Source: CALVGQ01 sp964369385
GTDB taxonomy: Bacteria > Bacillota_I > Bacilli_A > Erysipelotrichales > Erysipelotrichaceae
DNA: 64,000 bases
Direction: 5' to 3'
Assembly: GCA_964369385.1 (NCBI GenBank)
Contig: CAYJEY010000004.1
Span: forward strand, 76,657-140,656
Shown here: one piece after another, positions 14,691 to 24,486 of the stretch
Layout: every line of letters starts with the position of its first letter
Position numbering within the stretch: position 1 is the stretch's first letter
The notes under the pieces: generated by a model
Databases searched by the model: none
The model's input: the letters and a program-made list of their open reading frames with translations, nothing else
Told to the model about the DNA's origin: nothing
Made by a program: the position numbers and the translations under genes

Positions 14691-15659
14691 TTACTTCCCT
14701 CTTCTTAATGTACTAAATAACCATGTATAAAATCCAAGATTCCATTTTCTTACTGTTCGATAATACTTATGTTTTAACCCTGGTAAGCTTTTTAAATACT
14801 TGTTTTTATACCACGATGGAAAACTCGTATTTAATAAGTTCCATCCCATTTGAATAGTTTCTTTGCGTACTTTCTTATCTTGTATCTCACAGCTTCTTAA
14901 AAATGAATTTCCTAAGAAAAACTTCACATGTATGTATTCAAGTTCAGCATAATAATCCTCATAAAATCCTCGTTGTTGATACTCTTGCACAATCACTTCA
15001 AACACATGAATCATGTGCTGCACATTTTGATTATTGTTATGAGTAATTGATCCCTGCCTTTGATAATATTGCACAAATGCTTCATCAATAAACGCTAATT
15101 TTTTTACTAATGGTGCCACACAATATAAGAAACAAGCATCTTCATATCGATATCCTTTTGGAAAAGTTAACTGACATTCTTTAATGAAAGATGTTTTGTA
15201 AATTTTATTCCATAGTGTAGCAAATAAATGCACCACCATGTCTTTTCCAGGTTGATAAGGTCCTTCTTTTTGGACATTTGTAGGCTTATTATCATACACC
15301 CAATTAAAATTGGAAACGACAATATCAGCATCACTTTCTAATGCTTTAGCCATCATTTTCTCTACCATTGTGGCATCTGCTGTATCATCACTATCCAAAA
15401 ATCCAAAATACTCTGTTTCAATTCTTTCCAATGCGAAATTGCGTGTATCCGCAATTCCCCCATTGTCTTTTTTATAAGCTTTGATGAAATCATATTTGCT
15501 TGCATACTGATCAATAATCTCTTGCGAGTTGTCTTGGGTTCCATCATTAATAATCATGAGTTGTAGATGTGGATATGTTTGGTTCACGAGTGATTCAAGT
15601 GTTGCTGCCAAATATTTTTCAACGTTATAGACAGGCACAATGATAGTAATCTTAGTCAT
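14691..15659 (-). CDS. GT2 glycosyltransferase
   Basis: The 322-residue product is a GT-A fold family 2 enzyme. IVPVYNVEKYLAATLESLVNQ (residues 7-27) is the nucleotide-sugar site, MIINDGTQDNS follows, and the metal-binding FLDSDDTAD (about 89-97) is the DxD. The donor sugar cannot be read from sequence. It lacks membrane segments and should act on the inner membrane face on the lipid-linked repeat unit. Its 5' end overlaps the polymerase gene by 8 bases, so the two are coupled. Confidence 0.9.
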   Translation of the reverse strand: MTKITIIVPVYNVEKYLAATLESLVNQTYPHLQLMIINDGTQDNSQEIIDQYASKYDFIKAYKKDNGGIADTRNFALERIETEYFGFLDSDDTADATMVEKMMAKALESDADIVVSNFNWVYDNKPTNVQKEGPYQPGKDMVVHLFATLWNKIYKTSFIKECQLTFPKGYRYEDACFLYCVAPLVKKLAFIDEAFVQYYQRQGSITHNNNQNVQHMIHVFEVIVQEYQQRGFYEDYYAELEYIHVKFFLGNSFLRSCEIQDKKVRKETIQMGWNLLNTSFPSWYKNKYLKSLPGLKHKYYRTVRKWNLGFYTWLFSTLRRGK

Positions 15660-17247
15660 TGTCTTTCCCTACTCGATAAGCATCTTGAATAAGTGAGATG
15701 AGATATCCTGTTATGAATGACAAGAAGACTGTTGTCAAGAATTGATCTAGTGTATGCCCACTTGTATATGCAGCTCCAAATCCAAAGACAACAACTGCTC
15801 CTAGAATCATAATATCTAAGCGTACTAGAACTTTAAATTTAAACAAGATAAGCGCAACTCCTGCAAGTGTTAATAAGACCCATGGACCTAGTGTAAGTGC
15901 AACACCAACATACCCAAGTGTATAACTTTGCTGAACAAAATCTTGTTCAAGTACAATGGACCCATTCATCAATGTCGAGTAACCCATTCCTAGCATTTTC
16001 TCTTGATTATCTAATTCTTGCCATTTATATGTAGTAAAAATAGTTTGAATTTGACGACCGCTTACGCGATCTTCAACTGGCATATTAATCACAACATTAC
16101 ACCAAAATAGCGGATCGTGAATATAACTATACCACTCCATATAATAAGATGACGGAATAGATGTGGCCATTTTTGCACGAATTCCATATTCTTCAAATTG
16201 GTAAATATAGAAATGATTAAATTCAGTTGTCCCAGGAATCAAATCTCCTCCTGATTGAATGCTTTCTTGGCTTTGTGAAATTGCCCCATTGTTAATTAAA
16301 GCTAAATCATTGACTGCATCTACATTTTGGTTTTGCACAGCTGGCGTGTAAGGAAGAATAAGATAACTCACCCCCATCACAACAAGTGCAAAGACAATTG
16401 GAAGTTTTTTAACTTTCCAGTTCTTTGATATTAGTGCATCAAATAAATAAATTGCTAAAAATGCTCCACCCATGAGCAATGTCCCATAGGTCGCCGTTCT
16501 TGTCCCCAAGATCATCATTGAGATATTTAAAATAAACAATAAACTTCCAATGACACATTTTTCCTGAATACTACGAGCAATCGCAAAGAAGTAATACATA
16601 AGTAGTAACAGCATTGTCATTAAAATACCAATTGTATTTCCTTCATTGAAGAAGAACTTTGAGGCAAGGAAACGTGGATGATAATGATCATAAATACCAG
16701 CAAACCAAGTAAATATATTCGCAACTGTATTGCCTACATAAGTCGAAATAGAGAACACATATAAATTACTTAATAAGATACTAACTCCGATAAATCCAGC
16801 TAAAAAGACAATAACACATTTTACGATATTCTCTTTGAACTTGAGTTGTGTTACACAATAAATTAAACCATAAGGTAAAATCAGTGTAAGTACATACGTC
16901 AACTCTTGAAACCAATTAAAATAGAAATTTGTCGTTAAATACAAGCGATCATAGATTTCAATGGCTTGCAACCCATGTAGTACAAACCATCCAAGCATCA
17001 ATACACCATATATTATTCCAATCAAAAGTGTTTTCTTTTTATTCTTATCCGCTAAAAAGAAAGTCCATACAATCAATGCAGGAATAATTAGAAATCGAAT
17101 AATAGTTGAAAAACGTGGGATTGAAAATTGATCTAAAAATGGATGAATTAGATAATCCATATCAATGATTGGTTGTAAGGCCACCAATAAGACAATTGCC
17201 CACCTCAACGCAATTTTATTTGCAAAAAACTGCTTAATTTGATTCAT
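15652..17247 (-). CDS. O-antigen ligase/Wzy-like polysaccharide polymerase
   Basis: The 531-residue product is a polytopic membrane protein with about 12-13 segments. One large extracytoplasmic loop (about residues 300-420) lies between late segments, containing SIPSSYYMEWYSYIHDPLFW and SGRQIQTIFTTYKWQ. That layout is typical of the Wzy/WaaL superfamily, which joins repeat units outside the membrane. Sequence conservation in the family is low, so the call rests on topology and neighbours. GAGAGG precedes the ATG. In a Wzx/Wzy operon with two flippases and six glycosyltransferases it is the best polymerase candidate. Confidence 0.75.
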   Translation of the reverse strand: MNQIKQFFANKIALRWAIVLLVALQPIIDMDYLIHPFLDQFSIPRFSTIIRFLIIPALIVWTFFLADKNKKKTLLIGIIYGVLMLGWFVLHGLQAIEIYDRLYLTTNFYFNWFQELTYVLTLILPYGLIYCVTQLKFKENIVKCVIVFLAGFIGVSILLSNLYVFSISTYVGNTVANIFTWFAGIYDHYHPRFLASKFFFNEGNTIGILMTMLLLLMYYFFAIARSIQEKCVIGSLLFILNISMMILGTRTATYGTLLMGGAFLAIYLFDALISKNWKVKKLPIVFALVVMGVSYLILPYTPAVQNQNVDAVNDLALINNGAISQSQESIQSGGDLIPGTTEFNHFYIYQFEEYGIRAKMATSIPSSYYMEWYSYIHDPLFWCNVVINMPVEDRVSGRQIQTIFTTYKWQELDNQEKMLGMGYSTLMNGSIVLEQDFVQQSYTLGYVGVALTLGPWVLLTLAGVALILFKFKVLVRLDIMILGAVVVFGFGAAYTSGHTLDQFLTTVFLSFITGYLISLIQDAYRVGKDND

Positions 17248-17268
17248 AATAACCTCTCATTCTAATTC

Positions 17269-18813
17269 TTACGGTAATTGATACTCGAAGAATATGACAT
17301 CCGCATCTGGATTTAATCCATAATACGCTTTAAATACTTCAAAATGATATTCATCGCCTGCTTCAATATCTGCTGAATGTACGAGTAGTGGTGGCATTCT
17401 TTCAATCCAAATCTCATCTTCTTGTGGATTTGCACGATAATACTCAATGACACTCATACGATCTTGAACTTGTAGATCAACAAGTTGATATTTGTAGTAG
17501 AGGGCACGTGAGCGATACAATAAGAAAATTGCAACAACGCACCAAGTCGCTACTAAAACATAACGATTGATTTTAATTTTCGATATCACAAAACAAGTAA
17601 AGATGTATAAGAAGTATACTGTATAAATACTTGAGCGTGAACCAAATATAGGTGAAATCAACATAATTAGATTTGCACTTCCACCTAACATGACAAGGAA
17701 TAACGCTTTTGCCTTTTCATCTTGATCATCAAAAATAAAGAATATACTAGCGATAAGCGCCCCGGTATACACTACATAAAATATGCTTGTAAACCACAGT
17801 GCGCTTGCAGTGTAATCAATATCAAATAAGACAAGCAATGCTGAAAATCCTGTTTCATTATATAACGTTGGGCTCAAAGATACAAATAAACCGACAATTT
17901 GCAATACTAAAAGGCATATCATCCACTTATTTTTTGTTGACCAAAACTTTTGAGCTACCAATATCCCAACAGCAATGCATAAAAGTGCAAACATCGTCTG
18001 GTTATTCACAAACGTCATTTCAATAAAATTTTTCCAGTTCAGTCCAATTTGCTCCCAAATTGGCAAAGAGCTAAAATCAGCACTATCTCTACTCATTCTA
18101 AACATTGCCCCAGGCGATAAACGAATGGCTGCAAGTGATATCATGGAAGTGATTGTGAGTGGAAGCATGTAGGTTTTTAGTTGTTTATGTTTTATGTACA
18201 TGTAGATCATCATGAGTACATTACCAAGGACTAGAATCCCCGCCGCATTTTCCATGGTAAGGCCAATATAGAAATTTAAAAATAGACAAAACGCAACAAC
18301 CATCTTTCCTATCTTCTTCTTGTATAGCACATAGCTTTGAATGAAGCAGAAGTATAAAACCATCAGTACTAGTGGAATAACATATGTTGTCCCCATTACC
18401 CAAGTATGTGTTTCAATACGAAGTTGGCGATCGACATTAACGATCATCGTGGCAAACACAAGACCAATGAGTACTTGATGTTTTTTAGCGACAAGTTGCA
18501 CAACACAAACATAAAGTAGCGTAAACAAGCTTGCGTTAAGCACATTCCATAGCTCTTTATTGGGAGCTACACTAAACCCATAGAGTTCTGAGAAGAAACG
18601 TCCTGACCAAGTGAAGTAAAAGTCCCAAGCACGCTCAAATGCACTCATGCTACTTGGTAGTGCATATCCCCAATCATCCCCAGCAAGTGGTACCCAACTG
18701 GAAAAGCGATACATCACCACAAACACAAACAGTGCTCCTAGATACACAAGAAGATGCTCATACTTGAATAGAAAGTCGATCATTTGATCAAATAATGTTT
18801 TTATTTTTTTCAT
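17269..18813 (-). CDS. DUF6056-like polytopic membrane protein
   Basis: The 514-residue product has about 11-12 membrane segments. A first extracytoplasmic loop contains PLAGDDWGYALPS and FYFTWSGRFFSELYG (about residues 37-75). Acidic loops like GDDWGY after the first helix occur in GT-C type glycosyltransferases, and the layout matches proteins labelled DUF6056. It may add a side sugar from a lipid-linked donor outside the membrane. A second flippase or polymerase role is less likely. AAAGGAAG precedes the start. It is one unit of the polysaccharide operon. Confidence 0.65.
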   Translation of the reverse strand: MKKIKTLFDQMIDFLFKYEHLLVYLGALFVFVVMYRFSSWVPLAGDDWGYALPSSMSAFERAWDFYFTWSGRFFSELYGFSVAPNKELWNVLNASLFTLLYVCVVQLVAKKHQVLIGLVFATMIVNVDRQLRIETHTWVMGTTYVIPLVLMVLYFCFIQSYVLYKKKIGKMVVAFCLFLNFYIGLTMENAAGILVLGNVLMMIYMYIKHKQLKTYMLPLTITSMISLAAIRLSPGAMFRMSRDSADFSSLPIWEQIGLNWKNFIEMTFVNNQTMFALLCIAVGILVAQKFWSTKNKWMICLLVLQIVGLFVSLSPTLYNETGFSALLVLFDIDYTASALWFTSIFYVVYTGALIASIFFIFDDQDEKAKALFLVMLGGSANLIMLISPIFGSRSSIYTVYFLYIFTCFVISKIKINRYVLVATWCVVAIFLLYRSRALYYKYQLVDLQVQDRMSVIEYYRANPQEDEIWIERMPPLLVHSADIEAGDEYHFEVFKAYYGLNPDADVIFFEYQLP

Positions 18814-18827
18814 GATGGTCTTCCTTT

Positions 18828-19982
18828 CTACTTTAAAAAGACTTCATTAAATTGCGATAAGATTTCTTCATTAGGATAACCATAGCCTTGAAGTTGTTGT
18901 TTCATCTGTGTAAGGCGATCTTTATTTAGTGCTTTTACGTACGCTTCATTGAGCGCAGTTTGAGCATTTTCTACAATGTAGCCATGATGCTCAAGCACAA
19001 TTTGTTCATCAACACCAGCTACTTTAGTTGCCAATACTGGTGTTTGGGCAATCAATGATTCATTTATGACTGTCGCAAATCCCTCATACAATGAAGACAA
19101 AACAAATAAATCAGCTTTGTGTATATCAGCATATGGATTGAGTTTAACTCCTAAAAAGTGAACTTGATTTAATCTATGTTCATTCACATAATCTTTACAC
19201 ATCTTTTCTTCTTCACCACTTCCAATGAGGTGTAAGTGATGATCGATTCCCTGGTTTATCGCATACTCATGCGCTTTAATCAAACGTAGCATTGCCTTTT
19301 GTGGATGAAAACGGGCAACACAAATTACATTGAGTTTTGTCTCATCCAACGAGCTAGGCTCAAGTATTCCATTTTTTACTTTGGTGTCATCCATTAAGTT
19401 ATGAATGGCAACTCCTGGTATTTGAATATCAAACACTTGCTCATAAGCCTGCAGTGCTTGCATTGAATCGGCAATATTTAAATCAATATCAGGTAAAATT
19501 GATTTCATTAATTTCATATGATTTACTGAATAATTACATACACTATAGTCAGTAAGTACCCAATTAATTTTTTTCTTACTATTTCCACATGCCGTAAAGA
19601 TTGTACAAAACCCCTCTTTTGCAGCAATTTCAACATCATATTGTTGAGTTAACATGCGTTGACGTTCCTTTTTAATCTTATTTTTAATGAGTCCACTCTT
19701 CATTAAACACAATAAACGTAGCTTCTTATAAATCATTCGCAAGTTCCATGATGCAAGCACCTCATTTAGAGGTAAATCGACCGGTTCAAAGAAAGCAGAT
19801 CCTGCAATAATCTTGACATGTTTTGGTACATCTTGAAGTAACTCACCATGCGGATGCAATACCAATAAGTCAATTTCATATTTTTGTGCATCTAAATTCT
19901 TAATGAGCGTATTCAGTACACGTGCTACTCCACCCATGACCATTTCATCATTCACAAATAGAATTTTACACTTTTTTGCCAT
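18828..19982 (-). CDS. GT4 family glycosyltransferase
   Basis: The 384-residue product has the GT-B fold. The N-terminal half starts ILFVNDEMVMGGVARVLNTLI (residues 7-27), the GGxxR acceptor loop. The C-terminal half has NVICVARFHPQKAMLRLIKA (about 213-232), HLIGSGEEE, FLGVKLNPYADIHKADLFVLSS and YEGFATVINESL (about 299-310), the EX7E-type donor site. Retaining transfer from a nucleotide sugar to a lipid-linked acceptor is expected. Its start lies 17 bases inside the upstream GT2 gene. The sugar is unknown. Confidence 0.9.
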   Translation of the reverse strand: MAKKCKILFVNDEMVMGGVARVLNTLIKNLDAQKYEIDLLVLHPHGELLQDVPKHVKIIAGSAFFEPVDLPLNEVLASWNLRMIYKKLRLLCLMKSGLIKNKIKKERQRMLTQQYDVEIAAKEGFCTIFTACGNSKKKINWVLTDYSVCNYSVNHMKLMKSILPDIDLNIADSMQALQAYEQVFDIQIPGVAIHNLMDDTKVKNGILEPSSLDETKLNVICVARFHPQKAMLRLIKAHEYAINQGIDHHLHLIGSGEEEKMCKDYVNEHRLNQVHFLGVKLNPYADIHKADLFVLSSLYEGFATVINESLIAQTPVLATKVAGVDEQIVLEHHGYIVENAQTALNEAYVKALNKDRLTQMKQQLQGYGYPNEEILSQFNEVFLK

Positions 19983-20940
19983 ACAATTTTAACACCCACT
20001 TCCATTTTTGATTTTTTAATAATTGATAAATTAATCTTTTTTTCCAACTTGCACTCTTCACAAGAGCATCACTTTGCCATGTTGGATAAGCTTGATTTAA
20101 GTGATTCATATTTTGTCTTAAATATTCAATACTCATCTCCACATCTTCAAAATCCTTGATACGAAGCGTCGTTAAATCAAGTCCATGGATGATGTAAGCA
20201 TGATACATTTCTTTTCGATAGGCGCTTTGTAGTGGTTCTTCAATATTCTCTGTAATGTAGTTAATTACACGTGATATTGCATTATAGATATCAAATATTT
20301 TAGGATTTGCACTATGTGCAATCGAACCTGAACGCTGATAATAAAAATAGAGAGCCTCATTCACCTTAGCAATCTTACGTGCCTTACATAAAATAATTGG
20401 AATTGTCGCTAAGTCTTCATACCATTCTCCTAACGGGAAGTCGACATCATCCAGTAGACTTCGCTCAAAGAGTTTATTGCAGGCACTATTGTTCATGCGA
20501 ATAAGCGAAGGTTGTTGCGAAACAATCATATCGGTGAATTCTCCACCACTGGCAAAACTCACATGCCCATCATCATAAAAATATTCCATGTCACACACGA
20601 CGACATCAGCATCCTTTTGGAGTGCCGATGTCACCATTAATTCACACATGTTATGGGCTACATAATCATCGCTATCTATGAACATTACATATTCTCCATG
20701 ACTCTTCGCAAAACCAGCATTGCGTGCATCACTTAATCCACCATTAGGCTTTTGTATACAGACGATTCTTGAATCTTGCTTTGCAGCTTGTTGCATAATT
20801 TTAAATGAGTGATCCAAAGATCCATCATCGACAAGTATGATTTCAATGTGCTCATACGTTTGCTTCACTAAAGAATCAATACAACGCTCTAAGTAGGGGG
20901 CTACATTATATACTGGAACTACAATACTTATTAGTTTCAT
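19966..20940 (-). CDS. GT2 glycosyltransferase
   Basis: The 324-residue family 2 enzyme has IVVPVYNVAPYLERCIDSLVK near the start, ILVDDGSLDHSFK, and GGLSDARNAGF with MFIDSDDYVAHNM (about 88-100) as donor and metal site. The second domain (CNKLFERSLL, WYEDLATIPIIL) carries the conserved ED pair, the likely catalytic base region in this subgroup. It has no membrane anchor. The gene shares one base with the flippase gene before it and overlaps the GT4 gene behind it. Confidence 0.9.
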   Translation of the reverse strand: MKLISIVVPVYNVAPYLERCIDSLVKQTYEHIEIILVDDGSLDHSFKIMQQAAKQDSRIVCIQKPNGGLSDARNAGFAKSHGEYVMFIDSDDYVAHNMCELMVTSALQKDADVVVCDMEYFYDDGHVSFASGGEFTDMIVSQQPSLIRMNNSACNKLFERSLLDDVDFPLGEWYEDLATIPIILCKARKIAKVNEALYFYYQRSGSIAHSANPKIFDIYNAISRVINYITENIEEPLQSAYRKEMYHAYIIHGLDLTTLRIKDFEDVEMSIEYLRQNMNHLNQAYPTWQSDALVKSASWKKRLIYQLLKNQKWKWVLKLYGKKV

Positions 20941-22469
20941 TAGTTTACCCCCTTATTTGTTTTTCGTTGCAACAAAGATAAAATACGATAAATCAAATGA
21001 CGAAATGAGCGATAAGAAATTGCATAGATTACACTCATTAAAATGACAACACTCATCCCTAATACTACTGCAGAAATAAGGAAATTAATAAATCCACTAG
21101 ATACATAAAAAGCATCCCATGCCCAATATGCTAAAATACCTACGACAATCGCAACTCCAATACGACTAAGTACCATGCGATAATAACGCATTGGGTTTAA
21201 ATGATAAACTCTTTGATAAACAAGTACAGGATTGTATAAAAAATCAATGATCCAATTTGTACAACAAGTAGCAAGTAAGATTCCAATAAATCCCGCATAT
21301 TGAACTAATACTACTGACAGCACAATTTTACATACCGCAAACAAATATGCATTATTTTTTGCCTGCTTAAACAAACCATTGGCATCACGTGAAATAATTA
21401 CTGGCTCACGCATTGTCAAATAGAAAATATTAACTGAGAATAAAAGTGCTAAAAATGGTGTTACAGCATAAATATCAGGTTGTGCCAACCAATATAAAAC
21501 GAATTCTGGCATGACCACAAAAATACATATCGCAATAATTGAGGCAATAAATACGGCAAAGTTAAAAAACTCACAGAATACATCATACGCACGATCACCA
21601 CGATCATTAAATAAATTCCCAAAACTATTAATTGGTGATGTAATAGCACTATTCACAATCTTAGATACTGAATCAGTTAAGTATGAATAATTTCCAAATA
21701 TACTTACTGAAGTATAACCTAGGAAATAAGAAATTACGATATTATCTGTATTTGTAGAAGCTAAAACAGATAGTCTTTGCGCAATTGTATACTTCGTATT
21801 TTTCACAAACTCTTTATCTGGTTCAATTGTACAAGGCTCGCTCAACCAAGGATATGCTTTAAGGGCAATTTTGCGTGCCAGTAAGTTAGCAACGAAGACT
21901 TGAAGTCCTTCAATAAGGAAGATCACTACATATGGTGCCTTTAAATAAATCGCAATGACCATAAATGCCATTCTTAAGATGGCAATCAATTGAATCCAAA
22001 TATTAATTTTATATTCTTTTTGATCCGCTATAATCACAAAGTTTGGCCCCATTAAAAAATAAGACAAACCAAATGGTAGACATAAAATCATAAACATCAT
22101 TGCCGTTTCAACATAGTCTAATGGTGAACTTGAAAGTAGTGGGAAAACAAGTGAGACAATTGCCCCTGCAACTAAGACAAGAATTCCAGTAGAGCGAAAG
22201 ATTTTCTTTCCACCCGCATAAATTGATTTCACTTTTTCACGATCATTGGTAGCCAATGGTTTGAATAAAAGTTGGCGAAAAGCCAGTGAATATGCCAATT
22301 CACAAATATTTAAAAATGTAATAATATTAATCATCGTAAGTTGCAGTCCATTTAAATCACTACCATATAAATCAATGAACATTCTTACTTTCACAAAACC
22401 AAAAATCGGCAATAAAATACTTGCCGTTGCGCTTACGATGAAATTGTAGACAGAATATCGTGTTCTCAT
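20940..22469 (-). CDS. Polysaccharide flippase (Wzx type)
   Basis: The 509-residue product has 12-14 membrane segments with short loops, as in the MOP superfamily. It starts MRTRYSVYNFIVSATASILLP, and the AQRLSVLASTNTDNIVISYFLG stretch (about 230-251) matches the middle of Wzx-like exporters. It likely turns the lipid-linked repeat unit to the outer membrane face. GAGGTAACTG gives the start at 22469. A second, unrelated-looking flippase is encoded at 25466-26908 in the same operon, so two different units may be exported or one may be accessory. Confidence 0.85.
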   Translation of the reverse strand: MRTRYSVYNFIVSATASILLPIFGFVKVRMFIDLYGSDLNGLQLTMINIITFLNICELAYSLAFRQLLFKPLATNDREKVKSIYAGGKKIFRSTGILVLVAGAIVSLVFPLLSSSPLDYVETAMMFMILCLPFGLSYFLMGPNFVIIADQKEYKINIWIQLIAILRMAFMVIAIYLKAPYVVIFLIEGLQVFVANLLARKIALKAYPWLSEPCTIEPDKEFVKNTKYTIAQRLSVLASTNTDNIVISYFLGYTSVSIFGNYSYLTDSVSKIVNSAITSPINSFGNLFNDRGDRAYDVFCEFFNFAVFIASIIAICIFVVMPEFVLYWLAQPDIYAVTPFLALLFSVNIFYLTMREPVIISRDANGLFKQAKNNAYLFAVCKIVLSVVLVQYAGFIGILLATCCTNWIIDFLYNPVLVYQRVYHLNPMRYYRMVLSRIGVAIVVGILAYWAWDAFYVSSGFINFLISAVVLGMSVVILMSVIYAISYRSFRHLIYRILSLLQRKTNKGVN

Positions 22470-22477
22470 CAGTTACC

Positions 22478-23431
22478 TCACTTTATTAGTCGTGCATATA
22501 ACCACCAGGTAGCACGATTGCATGTCATTAAGAAAATACGATTCTTAAGTGACATACGTCGAATATATTTATTTTTTTTCCACTTAGGAAAATATGTATT
22601 CATGCACATCTCTGAGCGCTCAAAACACGATTTTGCGATTGGTGAGCGCATGAAACGAAACATACCATACAATCGAAGATGTTCAATGTGTAAGTATTCT
22701 AGTTCATCATGAAATTCCTCATTTAATCGAGCATGTGCAAAACGCTCACGAAGAAGTTCACACACATGAAAAATCTCTTGAACACGATCACTTTGACGTG
22801 CATTCATAATTGAACCACTTCTTTGACGATAATGAAACAATGCTTGAGGTACATAGCCAATTTGTCCACTCTTCGCAAACAAGATTGAACTCACTGGAAT
22901 ATCTTCATACCACGTCCCCACTGGATATTGCAATTGAAGTTGCTTGAACATACTTGTGCGCACAACCTTATTCCACGCAAACATCGGTGAGCACAAGCCA
23001 CGCTTTTGAACTGAATTAAATTCACCCTCACTTAATCCCTTCATTATCCATGAGGGGCTTCCATCTTCAAAAAAGTATTCAATATCACTTACCACTAAAT
23101 CCACATCGGCACTCATCTGTGCTAACATTTTTTCATAAGTTGTCGCTTCAATGTAGTCATCACTATCTAGAAACGCTAAAAACTCACCTTGAACATAAGG
23201 TAACGCATAATTTCTAGCATCGCTTAAACCACCGTTGGGTTTAATAAAAGAGCGAAAGAGATGAGGATGCTTTGCCGTATACTCATCAATGATTAATTGT
23301 GAGTGGTCACTACTGCCATCATTCACAATTAACACTTCGAAGTCACCAATGGTTTGTGCCATAAGCGAATCTAAACATTGACGCAAATATTGTTCAACAT
23401 TATATACAGGTACAATTACGCTAAGTAACAT
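22478..23431 (-). CDS. GT2 glycosyltransferase
   Basis: The start is placed at 23431 (MLLSVIVPVYNVEQYL). The longer frame from 23449 contains the ribosome-binding site AAGGAGGAG itself. The 317-residue enzyme shows IVNDGSSDHSQLI, GGLSDARNYALPYVQG and FLAFLDSDDYIEATT (about 85-99). WYEDIPVSSILF carries the conserved ED pair. It resembles the 19966 and 14691 enzymes in layout, so the operon likely grew by duplication of one GT2 type. The donor is unknown. Confidence 0.9.
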   Translation of the reverse strand: MLLSVIVPVYNVEQYLRQCLDSLMAQTIGDFEVLIVNDGSSDHSQLIIDEYTAKHPHLFRSFIKPNGGLSDARNYALPYVQGEFLAFLDSDDYIEATTYEKMLAQMSADVDLVVSDIEYFFEDGSPSWIMKGLSEGEFNSVQKRGLCSPMFAWNKVVRTSMFKQLQLQYPVGTWYEDIPVSSILFAKSGQIGYVPQALFHYRQRSGSIMNARQSDRVQEIFHVCELLRERFAHARLNEEFHDELEYLHIEHLRLYGMFRFMRSPIAKSCFERSEMCMNTYFPKWKKNKYIRRMSLKNRIFLMTCNRATWWLYARLIK

Positions 23432-23449
23432 CTCTTTCTCCTCCTTCAT

Positions 23450-24475
23450 TTATTCTGTTTCACTAATTAATTTTGTAGCCCAAGCCATATAAGCTTGCAT
23501 TGTTTTATTACCAACTAGAATTGATTTTTCTTTACGGCGCTCTAACCATTTAGATGCCGTATAATGACGATATGCGGGTTGCATTAACTCATAATAGGGT
23601 TGAAGATCTTCAAGGAATTGGTACAAGTTTTGCGCTTTCTCTAGCTTTTCTTCCTTTGTCCCACTAATACGTCGAAGTTGATAAAAAGTAAATTTAAATG
23701 CTTCAAACATACGATAATAATACATTCCACAAACGCCTGGTAAACCTTTTGTCTGTGCTAATATTTCTGTAAATACACGTGTATGTGCATCAATGACTTG
23801 AGGTTTTACATCCGTCATCGTATTTCCTGCACGGTCTATTAGATAATACGCCAGTGCTTGATCTGTATATACGCTTACTTTTGACTGTAAAATACAACTA
23901 TAAAATAACAAGTTATCTGTATAACCTACTTTTGTCGGGAATTGAATACGTTTCGCTAATTCGCGGCGATATAGTTTGGCATGTGGCGATGGATCTACAA
24001 AGAATAAATCTTCATATTCTTTCGTTCCCATTTGAATTGCTTGGTCTGGAACGATTTTCACAAAATTCGTGTTATAAGCAGCATCATAATCCTGCTCACT
24101 TCCATCACTGTAAATAAAGTATTTTCCACCAATAACGACATCCGCACTGTGTTTTTTAGCTAAGTTAACTAAAGTTTCCACTGCATCATTTCTTAAATAA
24201 TCATCTGGGTCACACACAAGGAAATACTCACTATCGCAGTTTTCTATTCCCCATTGTAAAACACTACCATATCCACCGTTCTCTTTTTGAATAGCTTTAA
24301 CTTTATCTGGGTATTGTTTCGCATATTCTTCAATAATGACTTGTTCATTCGCCGGACTTCCATCATTGATGGCATAAATTTGAATATTGGGATAAGTTTG
24401 CGCTAAAAGTGAATCCAAGCACACTCTTACATATTTTTCTACATTATAGATTGGTACTAATATACTTACTTTCAT
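23450..24475 (-). CDS. GT2 glycosyltransferase (DPDD variant)
   Basis: ATG 24475 (MKVSILVPIYNVEKYVRV) is chosen because AGGAGGAG precedes it; the longer frame reaches back into the next gene. The 341-residue enzyme has YAINDGSPANEQVIIEEYA, ENGGYGSVLQWGI and YFLVCDPDDYLRND. The metal site is therefore CDPDD rather than the FLDSDD of its neighbours, and GGYGSV replaces the common GGxSDAR. This marks a separate subgroup, with probably a different donor. No membrane segment is present. Confidence 0.88.
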   Translation of the reverse strand: MKVSILVPIYNVEKYVRVCLDSLLAQTYPNIQIYAINDGSPANEQVIIEEYAKQYPDKVKAIQKENGGYGSVLQWGIENCDSEYFLVCDPDDYLRNDAVETLVNLAKKHSADVVIGGKYFIYSDGSEQDYDAAYNTNFVKIVPDQAIQMGTKEYEDLFFVDPSPHAKLYRRELAKRIQFPTKVGYTDNLLFYSCILQSKVSVYTDQALAYYLIDRAGNTMTDVKPQVIDAHTRVFTEILAQTKGLPGVCGMYYYRMFEAFKFTFYQLRRISGTKEEKLEKAQNLYQFLEDLQPYYELMQPAYRHYTASKWLERRKEKSILVGNKTMQAYMAWATKLISETE

Positions 24476-24486
24476 CTTAACTCCTC